Assembly (NCBI RefSeq): GCF_011604685.1
Contig: NZ_CP050063.1
Span: forward strand, 5,354,501-5,418,500
Length of the DNA stretch: 64,000 nt
Reading direction: 5' to 3'
DNA from: Spirosoma aureum
Lineage (GTDB): Bacteria; Bacteroidota; Bacteroidia; Cytophagales; Spirosomataceae
A model generated the notes under the pieces. It searched no databases. It had not been told where the DNA came from and worked only from the letters and a program-made list of their open reading frames with translations. Position numbers and translations under genes: made by a program. Of this stretch, positions 28,595-36,166 are shown piece by piece (within the stretch, counting starts at the first letter, position 1; every line of letters starts with the position of its first letter).

Positions 28595-28786
28595 CTAGCG
28601 ATTAACCCAATCCATCATTGTGCGAATTGTAACACCTATGCAGCCTATGGTTGCCAAAACGTTTAGAACAGGTATAAGGGCAATGGGTATGGCTATTTGC
28701 ATGGTTGCTTCCTGAGAATCGGTTAGCCAACCACACATCAGAATGAAAAGCATTGGGGCAACATAGAAGGTAATGAATAGACTCAT
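28595..28786 (-). CDS. Small membrane protein
   Basis: The 63-residue protein starts at MSLFITFYVAPMLF and has two hydrophobic helices (about 3-20 and 30-53). The frame extends seven codons further upstream. Nothing recognisable by family; it may be real because the hydrophobic pattern is regular and the gene ends in a compact basic tail. Confidence 0.45.
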   Translation of the reverse strand: MSLFITFYVAPMLFILMCGWLTDSQEATMQIAIPIALIPVLNVLATIGCIGVTIRTMMDWVNR

Positions 28787-28807
28787 AGTAGTAGTTGCCT
28801 CACCCAT

Positions 28808-29232
28808 TTATAACTAAACCCAGAAAGATCAGACCTCCAAGGTTTTTCGTTATGTGTGATAAGGTCGATAATATTTAACGGTTGGGATTAACTAGCTTAT
28901 TTGGAGAACGATTTCGGTATTATGACTTATCTGAAGTGGGTAAGTCATTTGTATTTAGCAAAGAATGCTAAAATTGTGTACCTACAGCGTTTATTCTGGA
29001 TCACCTTTCATCCCAGTTCAGCCAGCTTTTTAGTTGAACGATATCGTTTCGACAGAACCGGGTCCAGGGCAAAGCCAGATACTTTCCAAAAACTGAAACT
29101 TCTTTCCAATAGAAAGTCTGGTTGGTGCCAGAGTCAATTTTTACTGAATGTCGATCAATTGGCAAACATTATTAGGAGAAGTTAGTTACTCAAAATAACA
29201 GGTGGTTGGGCTGAACGTTTGGGGCAATTGAG
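28808..29232. other. 425-bp gap without a convincing gene
   Basis: A 94-codon open frame starts with TTG at 28901, but its residues look random and I do not call it. A small inverted repeat (TTTAGCA/TGCTAAA, near 28955-28975) is present. No promoter could be assigned. Confidence 0.5.
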
Positions 29233-29607
29233 ATGGAAACGATACTGGTATTGACTGACAACCGCGAGCAGTTCAATGAGCAGCTTGGCCCAACCTTTCA
29301 ACAGATCTATGCCCGCTTTACCCTTAAAGTCCGACAGATCGATGCCAGTCTTTTGACAGATTTACTGAGTGGGCTTCCTCCACTAATGATTCTTGTCGAT
29401 TCATGCGTTGATAGCCTCTCTTTTTTAAAAGAGCTAAAGGCGCATCCCGCATTACGCAGAGTGCCGGTTCTAATGTTAAGGGCTATTGCTACCCGGCAAA
29501 AAACTTCTATTGAGCTCGGTACGGAGAAAAAGTACTCAAGCCTGTTTCGCCAAGCCGGCAACCCTGACCGTACGCTGGGCATCGAATTGCCTGATCAGTT
29601 TAACTAA
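29233..29607 (+). CDS. Degenerate receiver-domain protein
   Basis: The 124-residue protein has the length and secondary-structure order of a stand-alone CheY-like receiver. ILVLTDN replaces the usual acidic pair (only one Asp), LMILVDSCVD carries the position of the phosphoacceptor, and a Lys near the end (KKYSSLF) may stand for the conserved lysine. VPVLMLRAIAT corresponds to strand 4. It may bind a partner without being phosphorylated. It precedes an aldo/keto reductase by 34 bp. Confidence 0.6.
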   Translation: METILVLTDNREQFNEQLGPTFQQIYARFTLKVRQIDASLLTDLLSGLPPLMILVDSCVDSLSFLKELKAHPALRRVPVLMLRAIATRQKTSIELGTEKKYSSLFRQAGNPDRTLGIELPDQFN

Positions 29608-29641
29608 CCGTGTTACAGCTAAGGTTATTGACGTTAATGCC

Positions 29642-30571
29642 ATGAAAAAGCAGCTTTCCAGGCGAACTATGCTCAGGCAGACAATCGTAGCAGGTTTAGG
29701 CGGGTTGATTGATCCGTTTCCGCACCAGGCAATGTCAAACCAATCCATGTTGAAACGACCCATCCCCACATCGGATGAATTACTGCCTGTTGTTGGTCTG
29801 GGCTCCTGGCAACAGTTTGATGTTGGTTCATCGGACTCCGACCGGCAGCCTCTAGGTCAGGTACTTACTTTAATGCAGCAACAAGGCGGCAAATTAATTG
29901 ATGCCTCACCGATGTACGGTAGAGCCGAGGAAGTGATTGGTGACCTAACCGCTGCTGCAGGATCAAATGCAAACTTTTTTTTCGCCACTAAAGTATGGAC
30001 TACTGGCAGGCAGGCGGGTATCGATCAGTTAGGCGAATCGTTTCGTAAGATGCGTCGAAAAACCATGGATTTAGTTCAGGTACATAATCTGGTTGATTGG
30101 CAAACCCAGCTAAAGACACTCCGGGAATGGAAACACGCGGGTAAAGTTCGTTATATTGGGGTGACTCATTACACCACGTTGGCCCATGATCAACTCGAGC
30201 GTCTCATTAAAAGCGAGGCTATTGATTTTTTGCAGGTAAACTACTCCATCCGCGTTCGTGATGCCGAGCGAAGTCTGCTTCCAACCGCTCGTGAAAAAGG
30301 AGTGGCCGTTATTATCAATGAACCATTTGAAAGCGGCTCTCTGTTTCAGCTGGTCAAAGGAAAAGCTTTACCTGCCTGGTCAGCAGAGTATGATATCAAA
30401 AGCTGGGCACAGTTTTTTCTCAAGTTTATCCTGTCCAATCCCGCTGTTACCTGCGTGATCCCTGGCACATCTGACCCCAAACACCTCCTCGATAATATGG
30501 GGGCTGGTTACGGGCGGTTACCTGATGAAAAAGGACAGGCTAAACTGGCTGCGTTTCTGGCCAGTCTGTAA
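29642..30571 (+). CDS. Aldo/keto reductase with twin-arginine-like leader
   Basis: The protein has 309 residues from the ATG at 29642. The leader KKQLSRRTMLRQTIVAGLGG has a twin-arginine and a hydrophobic stretch, so export by the Tat system is likely. The TIM-barrel oxidoreductase shows the catalytic set: Asp in IDASPMYG, Tyr in MYGRAEE, Lys in FFATKVW and His in VQVHNLVDW. NADPH-binding residues come near ITCVIPGTSDPKHL-like (VTCVIPGTSDP). The substrate is unknown. Confidence 0.9.
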   Translation: MKKQLSRRTMLRQTIVAGLGGLIDPFPHQAMSNQSMLKRPIPTSDELLPVVGLGSWQQFDVGSSDSDRQPLGQVLTLMQQQGGKLIDASPMYGRAEEVIGDLTAAAGSNANFFFATKVWTTGRQAGIDQLGESFRKMRRKTMDLVQVHNLVDWQTQLKTLREWKHAGKVRYIGVTHYTTLAHDQLERLIKSEAIDFLQVNYSIRVRDAERSLLPTAREKGVAVIINEPFESGSLFQLVKGKALPAWSAEYDIKSWAQFFLKFILSNPAVTCVIPGTSDPKHLLDNMGAGYGRLPDEKGQAKLAAFLASL

Positions 30572-30664
30572 ATAAAATTGGGCTAGATTACCAGCCATGA
30601 ACCTGGCAGTAATCAACTGATTCGGCCAGATCAGCATGAGGTTTCTAAAAGTCAATCTCTCCAT

Positions 30665-30928
30665 TTAGTGGACAGGCGGAGGAACAAACTGGGTAAATTG
30701 GACTACCAGATCCTGTTTAACAATCTGATCGGCAACGAATCGATAATTGCTGGCTTTACTGATTCGGTATTTGATAGCAAAGTGAAGAAGCCGAAAGCAA
30801 TATTGACGCGTGCTCTCACCTTTTAGCTGAAGCGTTTCGTAGTTCGTTGGATCCATACGGTGAAATGTTGTCTTGGGAATCAATCCAAATAAGCAATAGC
30901 TATGCCATTTACAAACGGTCGGGAACAA
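30665..30928 (-). CDS. Small hypothetical protein
   Basis: The 87-codon frame has an internal ATG giving MDPTNYETLQLKG (63 residues), which is a likelier start (30856). The codons look coding (balanced, no rare runs). The product is basic-aromatic and has no named motif. A candidate minus-strand sigma-54 promoter lies about 190-260 bp upstream (31119-31133), the only reason to look at it twice. Confidence 0.4.
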   Translation of the reverse strand: MFPTVCKWHSYCLFGLIPKTTFHRMDPTNYETLQLKGESTRQYCFRLLHFAIKYRISKASNYRFVADQIVKQDLVVQFTQFVPPPVH

Positions 30929-31118
30929 GCCATGTTACCCCTTAATTAAAAAAGAAAGGGCCCAAAACCTCCTTCCAGCTTTATATCAGTTCACTGGCTG
31001 TCAACTGAAAGCATAAGGTCTTAACCTCACTGCCCCGTCCGCCTAACTAGGGCTTTGTTGAATCGTAAAAAGTAGTACCCACAAAAGAGATGTACAAATT
31101 TCAATAAATAATATACTT

Positions 31119-31133
31119 ACAAAGTTAGTGCCA
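31119..31133 (-). promoter_or_regulatory. Candidate sigma-54 promoter (minus strand)
   Basis: Read on the minus strand the site is TGGCACTAACTTTGT: TGGCAC, 5 bases, TTTGT, with the -24/-12 spacing kept and T for C at the last position. It faces the small ORF at 30665-30928. The region carries no clear activator site at the distance seen for the other promoters. Confidence 0.4.
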
Positions 31134-31176
31134 ATTGCAGTGAACCGCAGCTCATTGTCGGCAGTCATTCGTCGTT

Positions 31177-31320
31177 TCAATTGTATGGAACTTCTGTACT
31201 GAAGCTGGCTTCCCTTTTCAGAACGATAAAGATTAGCCTGATCAAATCATTTCTGGCTATCTTGCCGGCCAGCCTGATTGCCCGATTCAGATGAACCAAA
31301 CCGATGCTGATTACACATAA
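31177..31320 (-). pseudogene. Possible C-terminal coding remnant
   Basis: The minus-strand frame of 47 codons between stops has no ATG and reads like the C-terminal end of a larger protein (HLNRAIRLAGKIARNDLIRL). It might be the end of a transposase; nearby GGGCTTTGTTGAATCGT (31047-31063) resembles IS-type terminal sequence. This is weak: no IS boundaries or duplications were found. Confidence 0.3.
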
Positions 31321-31960
31321 TGCTTATGATCTACAAGCTGGTAATTTTTGATTTTGACGGTACGTTAGCTGACTCCTTTCCTTATTTTCTGCGTACAGTT
31401 AACACGCTGGCCAGTATGTACAATTTTCCAACAATCATCCAGAAAACGTTGACCAGTTGCGCGGGCTTGACGCCCGGCAAATGATGAAACAGGCCAGGCT
31501 GCCTGCCTGGAAAATTCCGCTGATTGCCCGATCATTTATCCAGCTTATGGCCCGGGATATTGACCAGATCAAACTTTTTGGGGATATAGCTGATCTGTTA
31601 ACGAAATTGACCGAAGCTGGCGTCCGACTAGCCATTGTCAGCTCAAATAGCGAGGCAAATATTCGAAAGGTATTAGGTCACGAATGTGCTTCGTTGATTA
31701 CATTTTATGGATGTGGTACATCGATTTTCGGCAAACAGCACAAATTCCGAAAGGCAATGGCAACCTGTAGTGTTACTCCTGCCGAAACGCTTTGCGTAGG
31801 TGATGAGATCCGGGATATTGAAGCCGCCCAGGAAGCTTCTATTGCCTTTGGGGCAGTTGCCTGGGGGTATACCCGCCCTGATGTACTGGAAGCTTATACT
31901 GATATTTCTATTTTCTACACAACATCTGATATATCCAGGGCCGTGCTTGGTATCAACTGA
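31320..31960 (+). pseudogene. HAD-family phosphatase (phosphoglycolate phosphatase-like), frameshifted
   Basis: The first frame gives MLMIYKLVIFDFDGTLADSF with the HAD nucleophile Asp and ends at a TGA at 31482-31484. The rest continues in another frame to 31960 as HPENVDQLRGLDARQ, then IVSSNSEANI (motif II) and VGDEIRDIEAA (motifs III and IV, Asp ligands). Reading changes by one base near 31431-31434: with ACAAATCATCCA instead of ACAATCATCCA the whole protein would be continuous. The loss of one A is either decay or a sequence error. All HAD motifs are otherwise present, so decay would be recent. Confidence 0.85.
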
Positions 31961-32004
31961 GTCGTGCTTTTTCAATAAAAACATCAAGAGGTAAACCGGT
32001 AATT

Positions 32005-32442
32005 TTAACCAGGAAGTTGAACGGTTTTTAACAGAATACGGAGTGTTTCGGGCAACGGTGTAGGGCGCTGGGTATCCCCATCCACATAAACATGAACGAA
32101 ATGTCCGTGAGCAGCGGTCTGATCATCGTCATTTTTGAAAATTCCCAGTTCATAGCGGACGCTGGAATTGCCGATATATGAAACGGCAAGCCCTACGGTG
32201 ATGCGATCCGGGAATGAAACGGAATGGAGATAGGAACACTGGGTTTCGGCTACTAAACCGATAACAGGACTCTTCTGAAGATCAAGTGCCTTATTTATGA
32301 TCAGGAATTGATTGACGGCAGTATCAAACCAACTGTAATAAACTACATTGTTGACATGCCCGTACATATCGTTGTCCATCCATCGTGTGGTTATGGATTG
32401 AAAATAGCAGAAATCGCTACGTGTTTTGGCTGTTGTACGCAT
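32005..32442 (-). CDS. Acyl-CoA thioesterase (4HBT hotdog family)
   Basis: The protein has 145 residues from the ATG at 32442 (a longer frame starts at 32472). The motif TTRWMDNDMYGHVNNVVYYS is the catalytic Asp and conserved GHVNN of the 4-hydroxybenzoyl-CoA thioesterase (YbgC-like) hotdog family. It would hydrolyse an acyl-CoA in the cytoplasm; the acyl group is not known. It converges on the HAD gene. Confidence 0.88.
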   Translation of the reverse strand: MRTTAKTRSDFCYFQSITTRWMDNDMYGHVNNVVYYSWFDTAVNQFLIINKALDLQKSPVIGLVAETQCSYLHSVSFPDRITVGLAVSYIGNSSVRYELGIFKNDDDQTAAHGHFVHVYVDGDTQRPTPLPETLRILLKTVQLPG

Positions 32443-32726
32443 CAGGATCGGGCAAAAGTTTGGAACATACACGGCTATTGGCCAGCTTTCAGCGCCAGGT
32501 TTACGAAAAACGCCTGTTTATGCTTGTCGACCAGTTTGGGAACACCCACCGTTCAACCAAAACCAATTTTTTTAAAATAAAATGAAAAATAGGGCCCAAT
32601 TGGTTGCAGGATGCACAATATAGAGTCCATTTCAGCGTTTTTATTCTGTTGTCTTTCTTCTGCCTCTGTAGTCTAACTACTAAGGCTTTTTTTATGCCCC
32701 TTGCAGAAGTTTTTTATTGATACGCG

Positions 32727-33539
32727 TCAGTAAGAGACAATCTCCAGAAAGGCCTCCACTACTTTGTTGAACAACTCCGGCCGTTGTAAAGGTGCGAAAT
32801 GGCTCACCCCATCCAATACGATTAAATCGGCTCCGGGAATACTTTGAGCCAGGTATTGAGCGTGATCGGCTTTGATAAACTCATCATGTTCACTTTGTAC
32901 GATTACCACTGGACAATCGATAGTCGTCAGGTCGTTTGCCGAATAATCAGGCTGGGTCCGCTGCATCTGGCCGACTGCTTCGGCAAATCCCTCGAAATGG
33001 TCCGGAGTAGTTGACAGTTGGTGGTAATCGTTGGCATGACGGGCCAGGCAACGGTCGATAACCGGATTAGGCCACTCGATCTCCCGAGTGCCACCTGGGT
33101 CCATGTTACAGCCAAAGAAAAATACACCCGCAATGCGTGCCGGAACTTTCATGGCAAGGATCAAAGCAATGCAGGCACCGTCGCTCCAGCCCACCAGGGG
33201 TGCCTTTTCCAACCGCAATGTGTCCATGACAGCCAGCACATCAGCGGCCATTAGCTCATAGGTATAGTGCCTCGAATCGCGCGTACTACGGCCATGACCG
33301 CGGCTGTCGATGAGCACAATTCTACGACCCGAATTGATCAACATGGGTACCTGATAACCCCAATTGCCACTATGGCCCAATCCTCCGTGCAACAAGATCA
33401 CCGCTGGACCAGACCCGTAAACGGCGTACCAGATTCGAGCATTGTCATGGTCGACGTAGCCTTCAACACGTGCCTGGGGAAGAGGTGGAGCACCATAGGC
33501 TTCGAATTTTTTCAGGTCGTCATCATGAAGTTCCATCAT
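32727..33539 (-). CDS. Alpha/beta hydrolase, enol-lactonase-like
   Basis: The 270-residue soluble alpha/beta hydrolase has ILLHGGLGHSGNWGY as the oxyanion region, GWSDGACIAL as the nucleophile elbow, QSEHDEFIK as the acid region and GVSHFAPLQRP as the catalytic histidine. The order and length fit the 3-oxoadipate enol-lactonase-like group. The true substrate is not predictable. It is a single gene. Confidence 0.88.
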   Translation of the reverse strand: MMELHDDDLKKFEAYGAPPLPQARVEGYVDHDNARIWYAVYGSGPAVILLHGGLGHSGNWGYQVPMLINSGRRIVLIDSRGHGRSTRDSRHYTYELMAADVLAVMDTLRLEKAPLVGWSDGACIALILAMKVPARIAGVFFFGCNMDPGGTREIEWPNPVIDRCLARHANDYHQLSTTPDHFEGFAEAVGQMQRTQPDYSANDLTTIDCPVVIVQSEHDEFIKADHAQYLAQSIPGADLIVLDGVSHFAPLQRPELFNKVVEAFLEIVSY

Positions 33540-33744
33540 TGCAATCCGTATTTCGAGGTCAATTGAGTTGGCGGAATGAGTTCGTATCCGTTCCTCAAAA
33601 GTAGTTTCATGAGGCTAACTCAGGCGGTTGCAAATACGACAATGTAAGGGGGTACTCACGCCATCTATGCGTTTCGTTGCTGAGTCGTACTACCTATTCC
33701 AGCCCGGTGCTGAACGAAGAGCCCTTTAGCATAAAAATAGGATA

Positions 33745-33801
33745 CCCGGATCGTTGACGGCAACGTCCAGCTAAGCTGAATTTTGTCATCAACGATCCGG
33801 G
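33745..33801 (-). terminator. Terminator hairpin after the beta-propeller gene
   Basis: A perfect 13-bp stem (CCCGGATCGTTGA and complement) with a 31-nt loop lies 46 bp after the stop of the minus-strand gene ending at 33847. It is the main structure in the 307-bp gap 33540-33846; a T run is present on the right side as well, so a second orientation is possible. Confidence 0.6.
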
Positions 33802-33846
33802 CAGGGTCGATTTTTCGAATCAGGTGACAGAACGATTAATCCTGAA

Positions 33847-34659
33847 TCAATTTAGTTGGTAAGCAACGACCGACTTAGCCATAAAGGTGGGAATGTAAAT
33901 GATACGCTGAGCCGGATCGTACCCAATATCAGCCGTATTCTTTTTCTGAGCGCGTGTATCCAGTAACGTTTCCATTTTACCGTCCTTGCCCATGTAATAA
34001 ACGAGACCGGCCCAGGTAGTGAGAATGAAGTCGCCTTTACCTACAGGTTCTATACCATCTCCACCTAATTCCATCGTACCAACCACAGTCTGCTGTTTAT
34101 CGGAACCCACTTTGTATACTTCTTTTGCGGTAAGAATATAGAGATCTGTACCAACTGCTTTTAAACCATTCACTCCTTTTAAATTGCTTAAATAAAGGGT
34201 TGCCTGGTTATTTTTTAGTTGATGAACTGTACCATTCTTGCTGTCTGATACATAGATTGTACCTTTATCATCGACCGTAATATCGTTCAATCCGGTGGCC
34301 GATGCTACAGGAATTTTAGATTCGACCTTCCCATTGGACAGATTAATCACAGCGATCTCCGATACATCGGCCACATACAATTTCCCACTCCAGATACCCA
34401 TTCCCTTTGGGGCATTTAAACCAGATACCCAGCCTGGGTTTATAATTTTGCCATTTTTATCCAGCTTGGCAATTCCACCCTTTCCATCAGTATCCCAGGG
34501 GCTTCCATCAATCAGCGATACATAAAGAACATCTTTATCGGGTAACACTGATTCTGGAATGGCCAGCGTACTATCACTTTCCCAAATTTTTTTCAGCTGA
34601 TGTTGGCCCCGGCTATTGATACTAACTAGCAGGCAGCACAAAACGAGTACGAGTTTCAT
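33847..34659 (-). CDS. Secreted SMP-30/gluconolactonase-like beta-propeller
   Basis: The protein has 270 residues from the ATG at 34659, which starts a signal peptide (MKLVLVLCCLLVSINSRGQ). Repeated blades such as LYVSLIDGSPWDTDGKGGIAKLD, LYVADVSEIAVIN and IYVSDSKNGTVHQLK fit a six-bladed SMP-30-like propeller, with the last blade GYDPAQRIIYIPTF. The acidic residues typical for metal binding are partly present. It may be an ATP/GTP-binding-like or lactonase protein; substrate unknown. It has its own terminator. Confidence 0.8.
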   Translation of the reverse strand: MKLVLVLCCLLVSINSRGQHQLKKIWESDSTLAIPESVLPDKDVLYVSLIDGSPWDTDGKGGIAKLDKNGKIINPGWVSGLNAPKGMGIWSGKLYVADVSEIAVINLSNGKVESKIPVASATGLNDITVDDKGTIYVSDSKNGTVHQLKNNQATLYLSNLKGVNGLKAVGTDLYILTAKEVYKVGSDKQQTVVGTMELGGDGIEPVGKGDFILTTWAGLVYYMGKDGKMETLLDTRAQKKNTADIGYDPAQRIIYIPTFMAKSVVAYQLN

Positions 34660-34923
34660 ATAAGTTGCATTTGAGTTGAGAAATAGCAGGATCAACGCGA
34701 TCATGGCGGGTGAACGACACCCTTGACGGCTCACCGGGAGAATAGAGTGTATAAAAACCACTGCTTTAGCCAGAAAAGCATTTTTCTCCTCCTTTATAAT
34801 CAGTTATAGTTCGATTTGCTGGAAATACTTTGATCGATGGGGAGCTACTCCGCTATCAACTTCTAACCTTATCTGGGTTTTGACCCTAAATCGTTGGCGT
34901 CATTAGAAACATTTGCCCATCGC

Positions 34924-36012
34924 TCAATTTTTAGCTGTATATGTTTTCAGTAAAATATCAGCCTCCTTTGCAGTTAAAAGTGAAATACAACCATGCCGGG
35001 CGTCTGCGGGAAAACTAACGTCCTTTTCGACCTCCCAGTGAAGTAAGTCGGGTGAGTAGGAAGCACCGAAACGATTAGTCATACAGTAATCATAGAGCAG
35101 TAAAAATCCGGGTTTTACAGGATCTTTTATTGCGGTTGGACCTTCGGTGATTACCGGAACAATCTGGCCATTATTCAACGGACCTTCAATCAGGTTATAT
35201 GGCCCCTCCAGTTTGTTCGATGTGGCTACCCGGATCGCCCTTCTTTCGCCCGTTTTAGCGCCAAATTCTTCCTCCTTATGAAAGAGATAATAGGTTCCGT
35301 TTTCTTCTAATAAGGTTCCGTCTATTACCGAATAGGGCGGATTAAAAAATACTTTTGCAGGGGTGAATACTTTCCAGTCACGAGTTCTGGAATACCAAAG
35401 TTTACTTTCTTTCCAGCCCGCGTCTTTAAATGACGAAGACCAGAATAAGACATACTCTCCTGTTTGTTTATCATAAAACCATTCGGGAGCCCAAATATTT
35501 CCAGCCAAGGTTCCTGATTCATCCCGTACGTCCTTCATTAAAGGCAACGTACCGTCAACCTGCCAATGGATCAAATCCCTGGAGGTTATATAGAGACAAC
35601 TTGGGCCGACCTTTTCGCGGTCATTACCCCTGCCTCCACCCGTAGATAATATTCGCCATAGACCATCAGGACCTCGACGAACGTACGGATCACGAACATG
35701 GTGCTCCCATACGGGTTTATTGTCGTTTAACGGAGTCCAATGGCGTCCATCCGTAGACAAGGCGATGTGCAGTTTATTTATCAGCATTGGATCTGGCAGC
35801 GGGACTTCAATGGTTTTTCCCTGCGCATCAACCTCAATCCGTGTAGGATAACGCTGGCGAAAGTAAGTCAGCATCCAGACCTGTTTTTCCTTTCCAATTT
35901 CGAGCTGTTCTTTAACGGTTAAATCTTTGGGGGCTGATGCTTTTTCAGGTTGTGCAACTGCTCCTCCAATGGAAATAATCAATACAGTCAATAACGTTGT
36001 AAGCTTCATCAT
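34924..36012 (-). CDS. GH43-family glycosyl hydrolase, secreted
   Basis: The 362-residue protein has a signal peptide (about 1-20, AVAQ). The five-bladed propeller has HHVRDPYVRRGPDGLWRI as the catalytic base region, AGNIWAPEWFYDKQTGEYVLFWSSS in the middle blade, and VIDGTLLEENGTYYLFHKEE. The acid Glu is likely near EGPTAIK. It probably acts on arabinan, xylan or another beta-linked plant glycan; the family does not decide this. It is in a single-gene unit. Confidence 0.85.
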   Translation of the reverse strand: MMKLTTLLTVLIISIGGAVAQPEKASAPKDLTVKEQLEIGKEKQVWMLTYFRQRYPTRIEVDAQGKTIEVPLPDPMLINKLHIALSTDGRHWTPLNDNKPVWEHHVRDPYVRRGPDGLWRILSTGGGRGNDREKVGPSCLYITSRDLIHWQVDGTLPLMKDVRDESGTLAGNIWAPEWFYDKQTGEYVLFWSSSFKDAGWKESKLWYSRTRDWKVFTPAKVFFNPPYSVIDGTLLEENGTYYLFHKEEEFGAKTGERRAIRVATSNKLEGPYNLIEGPLNNGQIVPVITEGPTAIKDPVKPGFLLLYDYCMTNRFGASYSPDLLHWEVEKDVSFPADARHGCISLLTAKEADILLKTYTAKN

Positions 36013-36166
36013 TACTTTTTGATTGTAGTCTAAAAAATGGGCGAGTACTATTATTTTATGCCTTGCATAGAATAGTGCGTAAGTTAGAGTAGAAAACTAC
36101 ATTTATATAATACTCTAATTTTGTCTACGCCACACTTCCCGTATTAGGCCGGTGATTTGGCAGCAC

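Noticed and set aside
28901..29185. 94-codon ORF starting with TTG
   Set aside because: No ATG at the start, residue mix looks random and no family resemblance; nothing upstream suggests a promoter.
31199..31221. CTGAA/TTCAG repeat 78 bp upstream of the minus-strand sigma-54 candidate as a class 1 site
   Set aside because: The distance fits, but the arms are only 5 bp and do not match the class 1 half-site.
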